A DNA stretch of 64,000 bases from Echinometra lucunter (GCA_029962745.1 CM057156.1:31601853-31665852), one strand, 5' to 3'; positions 9,973 to 23,049 are shown, counted from the first letter of the stretch. Program-made: numbers and translations. Notes: generated by a model not told the origin, from the letters alone.

Positions 9973-11165
9973 CATATATACTGACATACATACATATATA
10001 CTGACTAGGTGTAAAAAGATGGTGTACAATAATAATTCGATGGTGTACAATAATAATTCGTCCGTCTCTGAATATATGACCAACAGATGATAATTCAAAT
10101 ACGAAATTAGTTTTGGGAAAAAACACTGAAGCGTTCGATTTCCTTATATGTCATAGACATGATAAAGAACATTGCAAAGATTAGTGTTAAGTGTGATTGT
10201 ACGCATGAATGCAATCATTGCGATCCAAATATGGATCAATAAGAACATGAACTATTTTCAACTCTATTCCCTCATCTTAAAAGTAGTAGCCAACTTTTGC
10301 AAGTGGCACCCAATCTGCACAAAAGTTTTACTTTAGCTTGCTTTAAGCCACAGAAAAACACTCGTAAAATTTTAGATCCTAGTAAATTCTCGTTTAGGAT
10401 TCAAAAGAAAATATTCAACACAAATTTTCTTTTCTTTTATTTGTTTTGTAAAGGCGTCTTCCTGACGCTTTAAGAGTAAAACCATTCATTTTTCACTTAT
10501 TCTTTGGAATATTCTTGTAAATTTGATAACATGATAGTTTTACTTAAATATCTGTCATTTAAAATTGAAATTCGCTTATTTCTCTTCAGATTCTGAAACA
10601 ATGTTGTGAAAATGTGATCTACTACCTTTAAAACAATTGTATGTGTTCATTTCTGGATTGGCCATGCTGTGCTGTATGTACTACACCTTTTCTCTTTTTT
10701 TGTAAAATGCTAAAATACTTACATTTCTGTTGTCGATGTATTTCGAATATCCTTTTAAATAGTGTTCCTTCCTAATAATCCTCTGAAAATGTTCGCATCA
10801 GATTTCCTGCCGTTTTGGAGCGACGCCTATTATGCCGCAGCAGAGAAGTTGTAACGTCTGTATCAATTCGAGATTTTAAGTGGAAAATATGCACGCCTAC
10901 CAAGGCCTTTTCCTTTCCCCATCTGATTACTGATGAGGCGTCGCCTCGTCACCCTATACTTAGGTTGCAAATTAATGAGCATGAGAGGTGGATGTGTGCT
11001 AGATCGGCTTCACTTCCTGAGTCAACATGGTCAATGATAATTTGGCCGTAATAATGGAAATGAAATTCTTTTTAGTGGGTTGCTTTCATTATGTTATAAA
11101 CAAAGCGTTGTCAGGAAACAGAGTTCAGCGCGACATTGATCAGTGGAATAAAGGATATTTATTTA
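9967..11165. other. No gene recognised
   Basis: AT-rich. A 20-bp direct duplication 'gatggtgtacaataataatt' lies near 10018-10055. No exon with family similarity was seen. The first-copy sequence is matched in the second contig. Confidence 0.4.
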
Positions 11166-11199
11166 TTTTTTTTTTTTTTTTTTTTTTTTTGGGGGGGGG
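11166..11199. repeat. T(25)G(9) homopolymer junction
   Basis: A poly-T run passes directly into poly-G. The second contig has a much shorter T tract and a 10-G run here (19702-19721), so the length is unstable or allelic. Confidence 0.85.
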
Positions 11200-11314
11200 A
11201 CACTGTCCAAAAATTTTCTGACAAGCAAATATATATTCATATATATTTCTTTAAGTCCTCAGCTTAATCTTTCTTTCCCATTATGTTATGTTTTCGAACA
11301 TAGCCTATTAGCTT

Positions 11315-11445
11315 TTTAGGTGCCCCCCCCCCCCATTTTTCTTTGGGGGCATACCCTATTGTGTCTCCCACCCTTAAAATTTGGTGGGACGTGTCCCCCA
11401 GTCCCCCATTCCCCTACCCGATTGACGCCTATGTGCATAATTATT
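11315..11445. repeat. C-rich dispersed repeat segment
   Basis: C-rich and G-rich blocks ('ggtgccccccccc', 'ggtgggacgtgtcccccagt') end in 'gattgacgcctatg'. This resembles a repetitive rather than genic sequence, but no family can be named. Confidence 0.35.
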
Positions 11446-11449
11446 GAGA

Positions 11450-11476
11450 TGATGATGATGATGATGATGATGATGA
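11450..11476. repeat. (GAT)n microsatellite
   Basis: About nine GAT/ATG units, shorter in the second contig near 19970-19990. Confidence 0.85.
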
Positions 11477-12904
11477 TAATGATGTTGTTGATGAAGGCTC
11501 CTTGCCATGTCATGGTGCTTGCTCCACGTAGAATGTCTCACAATTTCAACTTTTAGTCAGTATAGGCCTATGTTAATTCAGACTAACGAAAGACATTGTG
11601 AATGACATCAATGCACCCAAAAGGTTCATACAGTAAAGGCATTCATACGCGGTATGGGCTGACTTAGAGGGCCGAGCCCCCCCCCCCCCCCCCCCGGGAA
11701 AGCTTCAAGATCCGTCCACACGATAAACACTGATTTGATTCATTTCGACATTATGCATAGTAAAGACGTATTTCCCATGCATTGACATACATCTTTTAAA
11801 AATCGTAAAAGGTTACAAACGTTCAAAAAAATTTTGCGATGCTATTTCCAACAATAATAAGTGCGATTTTTGTCAACCTTTTACGACCTTTTTACTAAGC
11901 CTGATAAAACCCCAAATTCGCTACGTTCTCAAGCATTCGCCGCTCAGTGATAGTGATGATAATATCCTTCCATGCAGAAAAAAAACAAAAAAAAAAAAAT
12001 AAATGAAACAATAACAACAAATGATTCTGTACTTCAAAAAAAAAAAAAAAAAAAAGCCAGATGATATAGGCATCGTTTTCTATGCTCATAGAGCCAGAGG
12101 ATGCAAAATTGCAATACGTTACTGCTTTTTTTTTCCAGTCGTTATGTTCGTTAATATCCTGTTAATTAACAGCTACATTGATTCTTTTAGTTTTGTTATA
12201 TAGGCCTAGAAAAAGGGAACTGAGTATAGATTTAAATGATATACTATTATTATGTTCTTTTATGTTTAATGTCCTTTTGTTAATGATTTTACATTATCTA
12301 CTTTATGTCAATATTCATCTTTATGTCTATATGAAAGAAGAGTGGGATGTTGACGTACATATCAATGAAGTTCAATAAATACAAATACAATCGAAAGATT
12401 CCTTTAATTCGGACTAGGTGTTTTTGTTTTTGTTATTGTCAAAGGGGCCCCGGGGAGAGGGGGGGGGGAGAAGACGGGGGACACATTTCGCCATCAGAGG
12501 TGTCGTCTTTCTTCGCTATGTCGTCAGAAATAGCCCCACTGTAGGCTCGCATGGATTAAGATTCAAAGGCGCTAGGTAGAACCGAGTCGAAAGATTTGGA
12601 TGTGCCTTTGAGCTGAAACCTCCCCCCCCCCCCCCCCAAGATCAATCATGCAAAGCTCTAGTAAGAAAACATACAATTTCTCTTGTGCGCTACTTCGCAT
12701 TTGTTGGGCTTATTTGACGAATGGCGATAAACTTAAAAGGCGTGAACCCAAATGCACGTTGATTCCTATTGATCTGAAGGGTTGCATACAACTCATTTTT
12801 TTAAATTCAAACATCCAAGTATGGCATATATTTTTTAAACAATCTATGAAATGTTTTTAACCTGCTAAGCTCCACCCCCCCCCCCCAAAAAAAAAATGCT
12901 CCAG
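11477..12904. other. No gene recognised; homopolymer-rich
   Basis: Contains poly-C near 11678-11695, poly-A near 11980-12055, a 'ggggccccgg' palindrome followed by a G-rich patch near 12445-12470, and poly-C near 12621-12638. Short frames here are not convincing genes. Confidence 0.4.
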
Positions 12905-13150
12905 ATCTCATTCTTGCAGTGACATCATCACGTCAGTAATTAGTGAGCTAACAAGAGACAGTGCTTTGCCATGCAGAGTTGACCACCTGTTTACAATAGC
13001 ATATGAGTTGCAATGTCAGACATGCTGTCGGCATCATCAGCAAAAAAAGGCAATGTGGAGTATGAAAGCATGGAATTCTATCGTGAGCATGTGCTGAGCT
13101 GTGGGAAGTTACAGGCTGATGACTGACAGATGATGTCATTGCAGGAATGA
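12905..13150. mobile_element. ~245-bp MITE with ~27-bp TIRs
   Basis: The left end 'ctcattcttgcagtgacatc' is the inverted counterpart of 'gatgtcattgcaggaatgag' at the right end. The second contig carries the same element at 21417-21668. Confidence 0.7.
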
Positions 13151-13506
13151 GTCTATATAGAGCATCTTTTGAGGGTGGAGTTTAAAATTTTTTTTTTTTT
13201 TAAGTATTCAGAATTCTGTGGAACAAATTTAAATGTTCAAATAAGAAGATATGAGTTGTATTCGGCTCCACACATCAATAGGAGTCAACATGAATTTGGG
13301 TTACATGGCCCTATTTCAAGCAGAATTGAAAGGATTTGATAATGCCAACATAATATGCAGTATAGGCCTAAATACATCCATGAACCTCCAATCCCTGCTC
13401 GATGTCGTCCCGTGATATACTTGCTGTAGGCTCCACACATGTAATTAAGGGCTCTGGCTCCACACTGTTCCCCTCCGATCCAGGGCGGATATAGATTCAC
13501 ACTGCT

Positions 13507-13534
13507 CCCCCCCCCCCCCCCCCCCCCCCCCCCC
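13507..13534. repeat. Poly-C run (28)
   Basis: The longest uninterrupted homopolymer in the window. The second contig has a shorter run at about 22009-22031. Confidence 0.9.
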
Positions 13535-13549
13535 GCATCCCGAATTAAT

Positions 13550-13735
13550 TGTCTTTACATAAAGCCCAGCCTGTGTATGCGACAATTTTTTAAAAGAGAT
13601 TCTTGAATGGTCAATACTGTGCAGGCTGTTATTATTTACATTCTAACTGAATGAAAAGAAGGCACCGAATAATGTATCTTTTGTGATGAATTGTTCTCAG
13701 TCGTGCATGCTCCGTGCATGCTGTCCGAGAAGAAG
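13550..13735. repeat. Dispersed repeat unit shared (inverted) with 25478-25650
   Basis: Blocks such as 'gaatggtcaatactgtgcag', 'gaatgaaaagaaggcaccga' and 'tgcatgctccgtgcatgctg' occur here, at 22070-22225 (contig copy), and reverse-complemented at 25478-25650. The third, diverged location shows that this is a genuine dispersed repeat. Confidence 0.75.
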
Positions 13736-14456
13736 GAGCGGCTCAAAAATAAGCATACAATATCGCAGCAACCATTGTCCAATCGCTGCGAAGTTTTACG
13801 ACTTAGCAATGGCACTTTTTTGTTTGGACTCCTCACGCCCACGACCTGAGCGTGCCATTGAGCGAGATAGTATAGTTCCCAAATACATGTAGTATAGTTC
13901 TTAATTTCTTATCGGAACTGAACAACCAATTCGCAGTTTCAGTATTATTCAAAATGCATCATCAATAGTAGAACAATATATTGAATTAGATATAGCTAAA
14001 GATGAATAAAAGAAATAAAGTAAAGTCTGGCGCATTAATAGTCAAAACAGTGAGAATAATTTTGCACGTATAGCATATGCATGCATATTGTGTGTGAGGG
14101 TGTGTGTGCATAATATTTACCCAGTATAGCACATGCAATTCGTGCACGTAACCCGAGTGTGTGTCTTCTAATCTGAGCGAGTCTGAAGAATTAGAATTTA
14201 TTAGAAGTGTACAATTTTATTTTTATGGAATTTTAAGTGTGGATTGCAGTATGTTTTAAGAAGGAATTTATGCTATGGAACTACGAATACTAAGTTCAGT
14301 CTTACTGCATAAACAAGGTAGTATAAATTCATTTGGTGCTAAATATTCTGGTACATTATTTTAGTAGTTTGTAGAAAATATTCTGAATAATCTAACGTCT
14401 TCAATCAAGCAGGTTGCAATGGCATGCCAATGCCATGGAGCATGGCCAATAATAAT
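13736..14456. other. No gene recognised up to the assembly gap
   Basis: AT-rich non-coding sequence ending at the contig edge. It is matched in the second contig to about 22945. Confidence 0.4.
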
Positions 14457-14956
14457 NNNNNNNNNNNNNNNNNNNNNNNNNNNNNNNNNNNNNNNNNNNN
14501 NNNNNNNNNNNNNNNNNNNNNNNNNNNNNNNNNNNNNNNNNNNNNNNNNNNNNNNNNNNNNNNNNNNNNNNNNNNNNNNNNNNNNNNNNNNNNNNNNNNN
14601 NNNNNNNNNNNNNNNNNNNNNNNNNNNNNNNNNNNNNNNNNNNNNNNNNNNNNNNNNNNNNNNNNNNNNNNNNNNNNNNNNNNNNNNNNNNNNNNNNNNN
14701 NNNNNNNNNNNNNNNNNNNNNNNNNNNNNNNNNNNNNNNNNNNNNNNNNNNNNNNNNNNNNNNNNNNNNNNNNNNNNNNNNNNNNNNNNNNNNNNNNNNN
14801 NNNNNNNNNNNNNNNNNNNNNNNNNNNNNNNNNNNNNNNNNNNNNNNNNNNNNNNNNNNNNNNNNNNNNNNNNNNNNNNNNNNNNNNNNNNNNNNNNNNN
14901 NNNNNNNNNNNNNNNNNNNNNNNNNNNNNNNNNNNNNNNNNNNNNNNNNNNNNNNN
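14457..14956. other. Assembly gap (500 N)
   Basis: Exactly 500 Ns, a placeholder-size scaffold gap. Open frames spanning it are spurious. Confidence 0.99.
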
Positions 14957-15449
14957 AGAAGAAGAAGAAGAAGGAGGAGGAATTATTCAGTCTTGCAGTG
15001 CTTTAGTTGCAATTTGACTGTACTTTACAAGTTGTAAAGACCATAACGATTTGAAAGTGGATTAAAAATGATAAATCTATGCATTGAAAAAAGAAATAGA
15101 ATATGGTATATATATAGAGAGAGAGAGAGAGAGAAAGAGAAAGAAAAGAAAATGAGATCAGAGGAGGAGAGATAGAGAGACTGAAGAGGAGTATGTAAAA
15201 AATAGAACACATTATTATCATGATGATGATTACAAAGGTAAGCACAGAGAAAAGGCAAAAACAACAACGAAATTTTTAAAGGAAATAAAAGAAGGGAGCA
15301 AACAAAACCACACACGCATACACAAACATTAAACGGTTCAATGTCAGCCTGAAAGGATGAACAAGAAAAACAAAATTGCCGGCGAAAATAAGAGCAAAAG
15401 AAATGTTTACAAACTGAAATGGTAACAAGATTGATCGAAGTGTTCTTAC

Positions 15450-16530
15450 GTGTAATTACAGGGACGTCTATCGAAAGTACACTGGAGTATGAAATCTTGG
15501 GCCTGGTGTCCCATCTCCCTCAGTTCTGCCCTTGTCGGATTGATAACATCCAGAAGATCACTGAAGTCATCTGCTGTGGACATCCTGTAGAACCCTTGCC
15601 AATCATTATCATTGGTTACAGCATTCCAGTCGTATGCCTGATAGTCAAATGTGTTTTTGTCCCAGGCAGACTCCCACCAGCCAAACATATCGGTTTCTCC
15701 TGAAGTTGGTGATGGCGGGTCAGGGCTACGTCGCTTTCGGACGAATGGTCTTTGATCTAGTTTACCAGTGATGGGATCTGGATGAGACGAAGGCCCGATC
15801 TTCGCCTCCTCTTGAGTGGTTCCTCATCGGGGTTAGAAGATGTTTCATCGACAGAGGATTCCATTCCATCGGATGATGTTGCAGCTGTAGTTTCTGAATC
15901 TGTATATGTGGCATGATCTTCATTTGGAGGAGTTGATGTTTGGTTGCTTCTATGGTTCTCAGCCGGTATCTCAGTGAAGTTCGTCGCCGGATATAAGCCG
16001 GGATCATGGTGCGATGACGAGCCACCGGTCAAACCTGATCCCATTCCACTTTGTCCAATATCCTCCTCACTACTATACTCACGTGAGGATTCATACTTCT
16101 TCCACCATTCCGACGACCAATCAAACCACCACGAGTAGTCGGCATCACCGCCAGTGACACCACCATCAGCTTCGATCAGGCTTTCAAAACGAGTATTGAC
16201 CATGGCTGCACGTTTCATCATGTTCATGTTGCACACGGTGACTGCAGGAAACTGAAGCTCTGTCCTGGTGACCACATCGATCTGAGTTATGTAAGGATGT
16301 CCTCTGAAGTCAAGAAGCAGTAGGCTTCCTTGCCACAGGAAGGCCCCCAGAGCAACAAGGGTGACGAAACTCCAGAAGAGTTTTGCCATAACCTTTTTCG
16401 AGGTGATGATTCGTGGCACGCCATGGGCTGTCGTCACAGCACTGTATTCACTAAGGACAGCTTTGACAGAATCAACGTCCTTACGATGTAGGTCATCATA
16501 CTCGGGAGGATATGGCAGAGTCTTCTTACC
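15450..16530 (-). pseudogene. Second copy of DEG/ENaC large exon, two frameshifts
   Basis: Equivalent to 6933-8015 with the same acceptor and donor, but 1081 nt instead of 1083. One A is missing from an AAA just after the acceptor (near 16526), and one G is missing from a GGG near 15781, in the segment between the two furin-type sites. The frame is broken at both ends of the exon, while the middle (15757-16437) reads on. A substitution near 15653 changes 'DKKTF' to 'DKNTF'. Both frameshifts are homopolymer contractions at the edge of a gap, so base-calling error or a redundant haplotype is likelier than a real pseudogene. Confidence 0.7.
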
Positions 16531-16724
16531 CTAGATGTAAATATGATGAATGAGGAACGGATTTGTATATATATATATATATATATATATCGTATATTGA
16601 AAGAAAATGAACTACAAGATGGTCGTAGCCTCTGCAATATCTTTCTTATTTCTGGTCAAGCTTTCGATCATGGAACATTTCTTCCAATATACACTCAACA
16701 AAAAAAAAAGAAAGTAAACACATT

Positions 16725-18188
16725 TTCAACTTCAGATTTTTCATACAAGACTTTGATAAAAATCAATATATCAATTCAATTCAATTCAATTCATTTATTT
16801 CGCAAAATAAAATTAAAATGCATTATAATATTACAATAACATAATATGATATAATGTTACAATAACATAATATATTATATGTATATATATCATCCATCAA
16901 ATTATAGAAATTTAATGGTCTTTTAATTGATCTGGTAGGTAAACATAAAAAGAAACTTTACTTATGAGTGAACACATTCGTTTTTCTCTTCCAAGGTACA
17001 AAAGTAAAAATTGCAAAACTTGGCAGTTTGCCATTCACCGTAAATGCCCTTCCACAAATGTGGGAACAAAAGATCAAATTAACACACTGACAGACTTGCC
17101 TAAAATTATAATGTAGCCTTTGCTCTCTTCCACCCTACCCTCTTCCAACCCCACCCCTCTACCCACCCCCCCCCCCCCAAAGAAAAGAAGAGAGAGAGAG
17201 AGAGAGAGAGAAGAAGAAGAAGAAGAAGAAGCTTTTGTTACGTCTAAATCTAAATGACATCAGGAGTAGCCACATGAGTGATTAAATGACCCAAATATGA
17301 TTTTGGTTATCAGTTCATGACTTTAAGAATTTATGGACTTATGAGTCAAATGTAATGACAATATTATAGTTACTCTGTAGTGTAGCCTGTGGAATTACGT
17401 GCACTACAATTCCAGGGAGTAATGTTGTTTTCGATAGCGTACCCCAAAATGCATTGTCCTTAATCCCCACGGCATGCTATGCCACTTTGGCTGTTCTTTG
17501 GTCCATTTTTAGATTTGAAGATTGATTTTCATTTCGAGGGCAACGAACCATGCAAACTTTAATCATGCTTTGTTTATAATTACCATTGCAATATGACGGT
17601 GAATTTCAATTCGCTTGACTTAGAGAGAAAAACCCCACCAAAATTGCTGATGGAATGAATGTGTTCACTCATGAATGCAGCTCATTTTTATGCTTATACC
17701 TACCAGGTTGAAAGAAGATTAAGTTTACTAATTGAAAAATTGATTTAAATCAAATTTGAGGCATTTAGTCACTCTTGTGTCTACTCCAGGTGTCATTTAA
17801 ATTTTGGACTTAACAGTCTTCTCTTTTTTTTCTTTATTTTTCATTTCTTTCGGGGGGGGGTGTGGGGGGGGAGGGGGGGGGGGGAGGGGCTGGAAAGAGA
17901 TTTAGAGAGCGAAGGCTCATCATCATGCCGTTACATTGTGTACGTTTAACCTTTTGCTCCCATTGTCATGTGGAAAGTGCATTTACACATGGATGGCAAA
18001 CTGTCCAATTTTGCGATTTTTACTTTTGTACCTTGCAAGAGAAAAAACGGATATGTTCACTCTTGCGTGAATTTTCTCTTATGTTCACCAAACAGATCAA
18101 AAGACCATTAAATTCCCTTTAATTTGATTTATGATATATTGATTTTTATCAAAGTCTTCTATATGAAAATCTTAACTTGAAGAAGCTA
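16725..18188. mobile_element. Second-contig copy of the 1.46-kb foldback element
   Basis: Same inverted arms as 8205-9668, including the same nested (TTGAA)n retroposon remnant, so the insertion predates the divergence of the two copies. Confidence 0.75.
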
Positions 18189-18264
18189 TATATAATATAT
18201 ATATATATATAATATAGTCAAAAATAGTAAGATAAACAAGGTTCGGACGAGATGCAGTGTCAAA

Positions 18265-18445
18265 TATAAAGTAAAGGAAAGGAGTTCACAACATCATACA
18301 GGATACACGCAAAACGAGCAGGATTTTTACTTCACAAGCGCTTCCGTTTTATTCTCTTCAGGTGAAGAAAATAAAACGAAAGCGCTAGTGAAAATCCTGC
18401 TCGTTTGCGTGTATCCTGTATAATGTTGTGAACTCCTTTCCTTTA

Positions 18446-18451
<6 letters not shown>
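18265..18451. mobile_element. Second-contig copy of ~190-bp palindrome
   Basis: Equivalent to 9740-9928 with small length differences. The internal mismatch 'aacaag' reads 'aacgag' here, which restores arm pairing. Confidence 0.75.

Positions 18452-18502
<51 letters not shown>
18447..18502. repeat. (TA)n microsatellite
   Basis: About 28 TA units, longer than the equivalent tract at 9925-9966. Confidence 0.9.
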
Positions 18503-18509
<7 letters not shown>

Positions 18510-21416
18510 CATATATACTGACATACATACATATATACTGACTAGGTGTAAAAAGATGGTGTACAATAATAATTCGATGGTGTACAATAATAATTCGTCC
18601 GTCTCTGAATATATGACCAACAGATGATAATTCAAATACGAATTAGTTTTGGGAAAAAACACTGAAGCGTTCGATTCCTTATATGTCATAGACATGATAA
18701 AGAACATTGCAAAGATTAGTGTAAGTGTGATTGTACGCATGAATGCAATCATTGCGATCCAAATATGGATCAATAAGAACATGAACTATTTTCAACTCTA
18801 TTCCCTCATCTTAAAAGTAGTAGCCAACTTTTGCAAGTGGCACCCAATCTGCACAAAAGTTTTACTTTAGCTTGCTTTAAGCCACAGAAAAACACTTCGT
18901 AAAATTTTAGATCCTAGTAAATTCTCGTTTAGGATTCAAAAGAAAATATTCAACACAAATTTTCTTTTCTTTATTTGTTTTGTAAAGGCGTCTTCCTGAC
19001 GCTTTAAGAGTAAAACCATTCATTTTTCACTTATTCTTTGGAATATTCTTGTAAATTTGATAACACGATAGTTTTACTTAAATATCTGTCATTTAAAATT
19101 GAAATTCGCTTATTTCTCTTCAGATTCTGAAACAATGTTGTGAAAATGTGATCTACTACCTTTAAAACAATTGTATGTGTTCATTTCTGGATTGGCCATG
19201 CTGTGCTGTATGTACTACACCTTTTCTCTTTTTTTGTAAAATGCTAAAATACTTACATTTCTGTTGTCGATGTATTTCGAATATCCTTTTAAATAGTGTT
19301 CCTTCCTAATAATCCTCTGAAAATGTTCGCATCAGATTTCCTGCCGTTTTGGAGCGACGCCTATTATGCCGCAGCAGAGAAGTTGTAACGTCTGTATCAA
19401 TTCGAGATTTTAAGTGGAAAATATGCACGCCTACCAAGGCCTTTTCCTTTCCCCATCTGATTACTGATGAGGCGTCGCCTCGTCACCCTATACTTAGGTT
19501 TGCAAATTAATGAGCATGAGAGGTGGATGTGTGCTAGATCGGCTTCACTTCCTGAGTCAACATGGTCAATGATAATTTGGCCGTAATAATGGAAATGAAA
19601 TTCTTTTTAGTGGGTTGCTTTCATTATGTTATAAACAAAGCGTTGTCAGGAAACAGAGTTCAGCGCGACATTGATCAGTGGAATAAAGGATATTTATTTA
19701 TTTATTTTTTTGGGGGGGGGGGACACTGTCCAAAAATTTTCTGACAAGCAAATATATATTCATATATATTTCTTTAAGTCCTCAGCTTAATCTTTCTTTC
19801 CCATTATGTTATGTTTTCGAACATAGCCTATTAGCTTTTTAGGTGCCCCCCCCCCAATTTTTCTTTGGGGGCATACCCTATTGTGTCTCCCACCCTTAAA
19901 ATTTGGTGGGACGTGTCCCCCAGTCCCCCATTCCCCTACCCGATTGACGCCTATGTGCATAATTATTGAGATGATGATGATGATGATGATGATAATGATG
20001 TTGTTGATGAAGGCTCCTTGCCATGTCATGGTGCTTGCTCCACGTAGAATGTCTCACAATTTCAACTTTTAGTCAGTATAGGCCTATGTTAATTCAGACT
20101 AACGAAAGACATTGTGAATGACATCAATGCACCCAAAAGGTTCATACAGTAAAGGCATTCATACGCGGTTATGGGCTGACTTAGAGGGCCGAGCCCCCCC
20201 CCCCCCCCGGAAAGCTTCAAGATCCGTCACACGATAAACACTGATTTGATTCATTTCGACATTATGCATAGTAAAGACGTATTTCCCATGCATTGACATA
20301 CATCTTTTAAAAATCGTAAAAGGTTACAAACGTTCAAAAAAATTTTGCGATGCTATTTCCAACAATAATAAGTGCGATTTTTTCAACCTTTTACGACCTT
20401 TTTACTAAGCCTGATAAAACCCCAAATTCGCTACGTTCTCAAGCATTCGCCGCTCAGTGATAGTGATGATAATATCCTTCCATGCAGAAAAAAAAAACCA
20501 AAAAAAAAAAAATAAATGAAACAATAACAACAAATGATTCTGTACTTCAAAAAAAAAAAAAAAAAAAAAAGGCCAGATGATATAGGCATCGTTTCTATGC
20601 TCATAGAGCCAGAGGATGCAAAATTGCAATACGTTACTGCTTTTTTTTTCCAGTCGTTATGTTCGTTAATATCCTGTTAATTAACAGCTACATTGATTCT
20701 TTTAGTTTTGTTATATAGGCCTAGAAAAAGGGAACTGAGTATAGATTTAAATGATATACTATTATTATGTTCTTTTATGTTTAATGTCCTTTTGTTAATG
20801 ATTTTACATTATCTACTTTATGTCAATATTCATCTTTATGTCTATATGAAAGAAGAGTGGGATGTTGACGTACATATCAATGAAGTTCAATAAATACAAA
20901 TACAATCGAAAGATTCCTTTAATTCGGACTAGGTGTTTTTGTTTTTGTTATTGTCAAAGGGGCCCCCCGGGGAGGGGGGGGGGAGAAGACGGGGGACACA
21001 TTTCGCCGTCAGAGGTGTCGTCTTTCTTCGCTATGTCGTCAGAAATAGCCCCACTGTAGGCTCGCATGGATTAAGATTCAAAGACGCCATAGGTAGAACC
21101 GAGTCGAAAGATTCGGATGCGCCTTTGTGCTGAACCCCCCCCCCCCCCCCAAGATCAATCGTGCAAAGCTCTAGTAAGAAAACATACAGTTTCTCTTGTG
21201 CGCTACTTCGCATAATAATAAATGTTGGGCTTCAACTTAGAAGGCAACCCAAATGCAAGCTAGTTGATTCCTATTGATCTGAAGGGTTGCATACAACTCG
21301 TATTTTTTTATATTCAAACATCCAAGTATGACACAGATTTTTAAACAATTTTTGAAATATTTTCAACCTGCTAAGCTCCAATTACCCCCCCCCCCCAAAA
21401 AAAAAAAAAATGCTCC
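18503..21416. other. No gene recognised (second copy of 9967-12904)
   Basis: Collinear with the left copy. Homopolymers at 19708, 19847, 20196, 20520-20570 and 20970 differ in length from their counterparts. Confidence 0.45.
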
Positions 21417-21668
21417 AGATCTCATTCTTGCAGTGACATCATCACGTCAGTAATTAGTGAGCTAACAAGAGACAGTGCTTTGCCACGCAGAGCTGACCAC
21501 CGGTTTACAATAGCATATGAGTTGCAATGTCAGACATGCTGTCGGCATCATCAGCAAAAAAAGGCAATGTGGAGTATGAAAGCATGGAATTCTATTGTGA
21601 GCATGTGCTGAGCTGTGGGAAGTTACAGGCTGATGACTGACAGATGATGTCATTGCAGGAATGAGTCT
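21417..21668. mobile_element. Second-contig copy of ~245-bp MITE
   Basis: Equivalent to 12905-13150, with the same inverted termini 'ctcattcttgcagtgacatc' and 'gatgtcattgcaggaatgag'. Confidence 0.65.
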
Positions 21669-22069
21669 AGAGCATCTTTTGAGGGTGGAGTTTAAATTTT
21701 TTTTTTTAAGTATTCAGAATTCTGTGGAACAAATTTAAATGTTCAAATAAGAAGATATGAGTTGTATTCGTCTCCACACATCAATAGGAATCAACATGAA
21801 TTTGAGTTACATGGCCCTATTTAAAGCAGAATTGAAAGGATTTGATAATGCCAACATAATATGCAGTATAGGCCTAAATACATCCATGAACCTCCAATCC
21901 CTGCTCGATGTCGTCCCGTGATATACTTGCTGTAGGCTCCACACATGTAATTAAGGGCTCTGGTTCCACACTGTCCCCCTCCAGGGCGGATATAGATTCA
22001 CACTGCTCCCCCCCCCCCCCCCCCCCCCCCCGCATCCCGAATTAATTGTCTTTACATAAAGCCCAGCCT

Positions 22070-22225
22070 GTGTATGCGACAATTAAAAAAAAAAAGATTC
22101 TGAATGGTCAATGCTGTGCAGGCTGTTATTATTTACATTCTAACTGAATGAAAAGAAGGCACCGAATAACGTATCTTTTGTGATGAATTGTTCTCAGTCG
22201 TGCATGCTCCGTGCATGCTGTCCGA
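22070..22225. repeat. Second-contig copy of the dispersed unit at 13550-13735
   Basis: Carries the same 'tgcatgctccgtgcatgctg' block. It is inverted relative to 25478-25650. Confidence 0.7.
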
Positions 22226-23049
22226 GAAAGAAGGAGCGGCTCAAAAATAAGCATACAATATCGCAGCAACCATTGTCCAATCGCTGCGAAGTTTTACGAC
22301 TTAGCAATGGCACTTTTTTGTTTGGACTCCTCACGCCCACGACCTGAGCGTGCCATTGAGCGAGATAGTATAGTTCACAAATAATTTCTTAATTTCTTAA
22401 TTTCTTATCGGAACTGAACACCCAATTTGCAATTTCATAATTATTCAAAATGCATCATCAATAGTAGAACAATATATTGAATTAGATATAGCTAAAGATG
22501 AATAAGGAAATAAAATAAAGTCTGGCGCATTAATAGTCAAAACAGTGAGAATAATTTTGCTCGTATGGCATATGCATGCAGTGTGTGAGGGTGTGTGTAC
22601 CCAATATAGCACATGCAATTCGTGCACGTAAGCTAGCTAGTGTCTAGTTGATCTGAGCGAGTCACGTCTGAAGAATTAGAACTTATTATATTGGAAGTGT
22701 ACAATTTTATTTTTATGGAATTTAAGTGTGGATTGCAGCATGTTTTAAGAAGGAATTTATGCTATGGAACTACGAATACTAAGTTCAGTCTTACTGGATA
22801 AACAAGGTAGTATAAATTCAATTGGTGCTAAATATTCTGGTACATTATTTTAGTAGTTTGTAGAAAATATTCTGAATAATCAAACGTCTTGAATCAAGCA
22901 GGTTGCAATGGCATGCCAATGCCCATGGAGCAATGGCCAATAATTAATAATGCCAAAATGTCACAGCCTCAGCTTAGCTCAGGCTCAGGCTCAGGCTCGC
23001 AGTCAACAGCACTTCCCTGGAGGGGCCTGAAACTGTAAGTTAGGGATCT

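Larger units (their letters stand above)
6413..14456. repeat. Left copy of ~8-kb near-identical duplication (contig end)
   Basis: Everything from the (GAA)n tract to the base before the N gap recurs in the same order and orientation at 14957-22945. Differences seen are mostly single-base homopolymer or microsatellite length changes plus occasional substitutions and small indels. Homology ends exactly at the gap edge here and begins exactly at the gap edge in the other copy, as expected of two overlapping contigs left unmerged. Confidence 0.9.
14957..22945. repeat. Right copy of ~8-kb near-identical duplication (contig start)
   Basis: Collinear with 6413-14456 from the first base after the gap. 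It continues past the point where the left copy ends ('catggccaataat') into unique sequence. Only the left copy has the flank with DEG/ENaC exon 4155-4264, and only the right copy has the flank leading to the TTLL gene. That is a dovetail overlap rather than an independent tandem duplicate. Confidence 0.9.

Noticed and set aside
14419..15017. Two long frames across the N gap
   Set aside because: They consist of Ns translated as X; no information.
6933..16530. Recent tandem duplication creating two DEG/ENaC genes
   Set aside because: The copies meet exactly at an N gap in dovetail geometry, and the flanking exon is present on one side only. False duplication is the better explanation.
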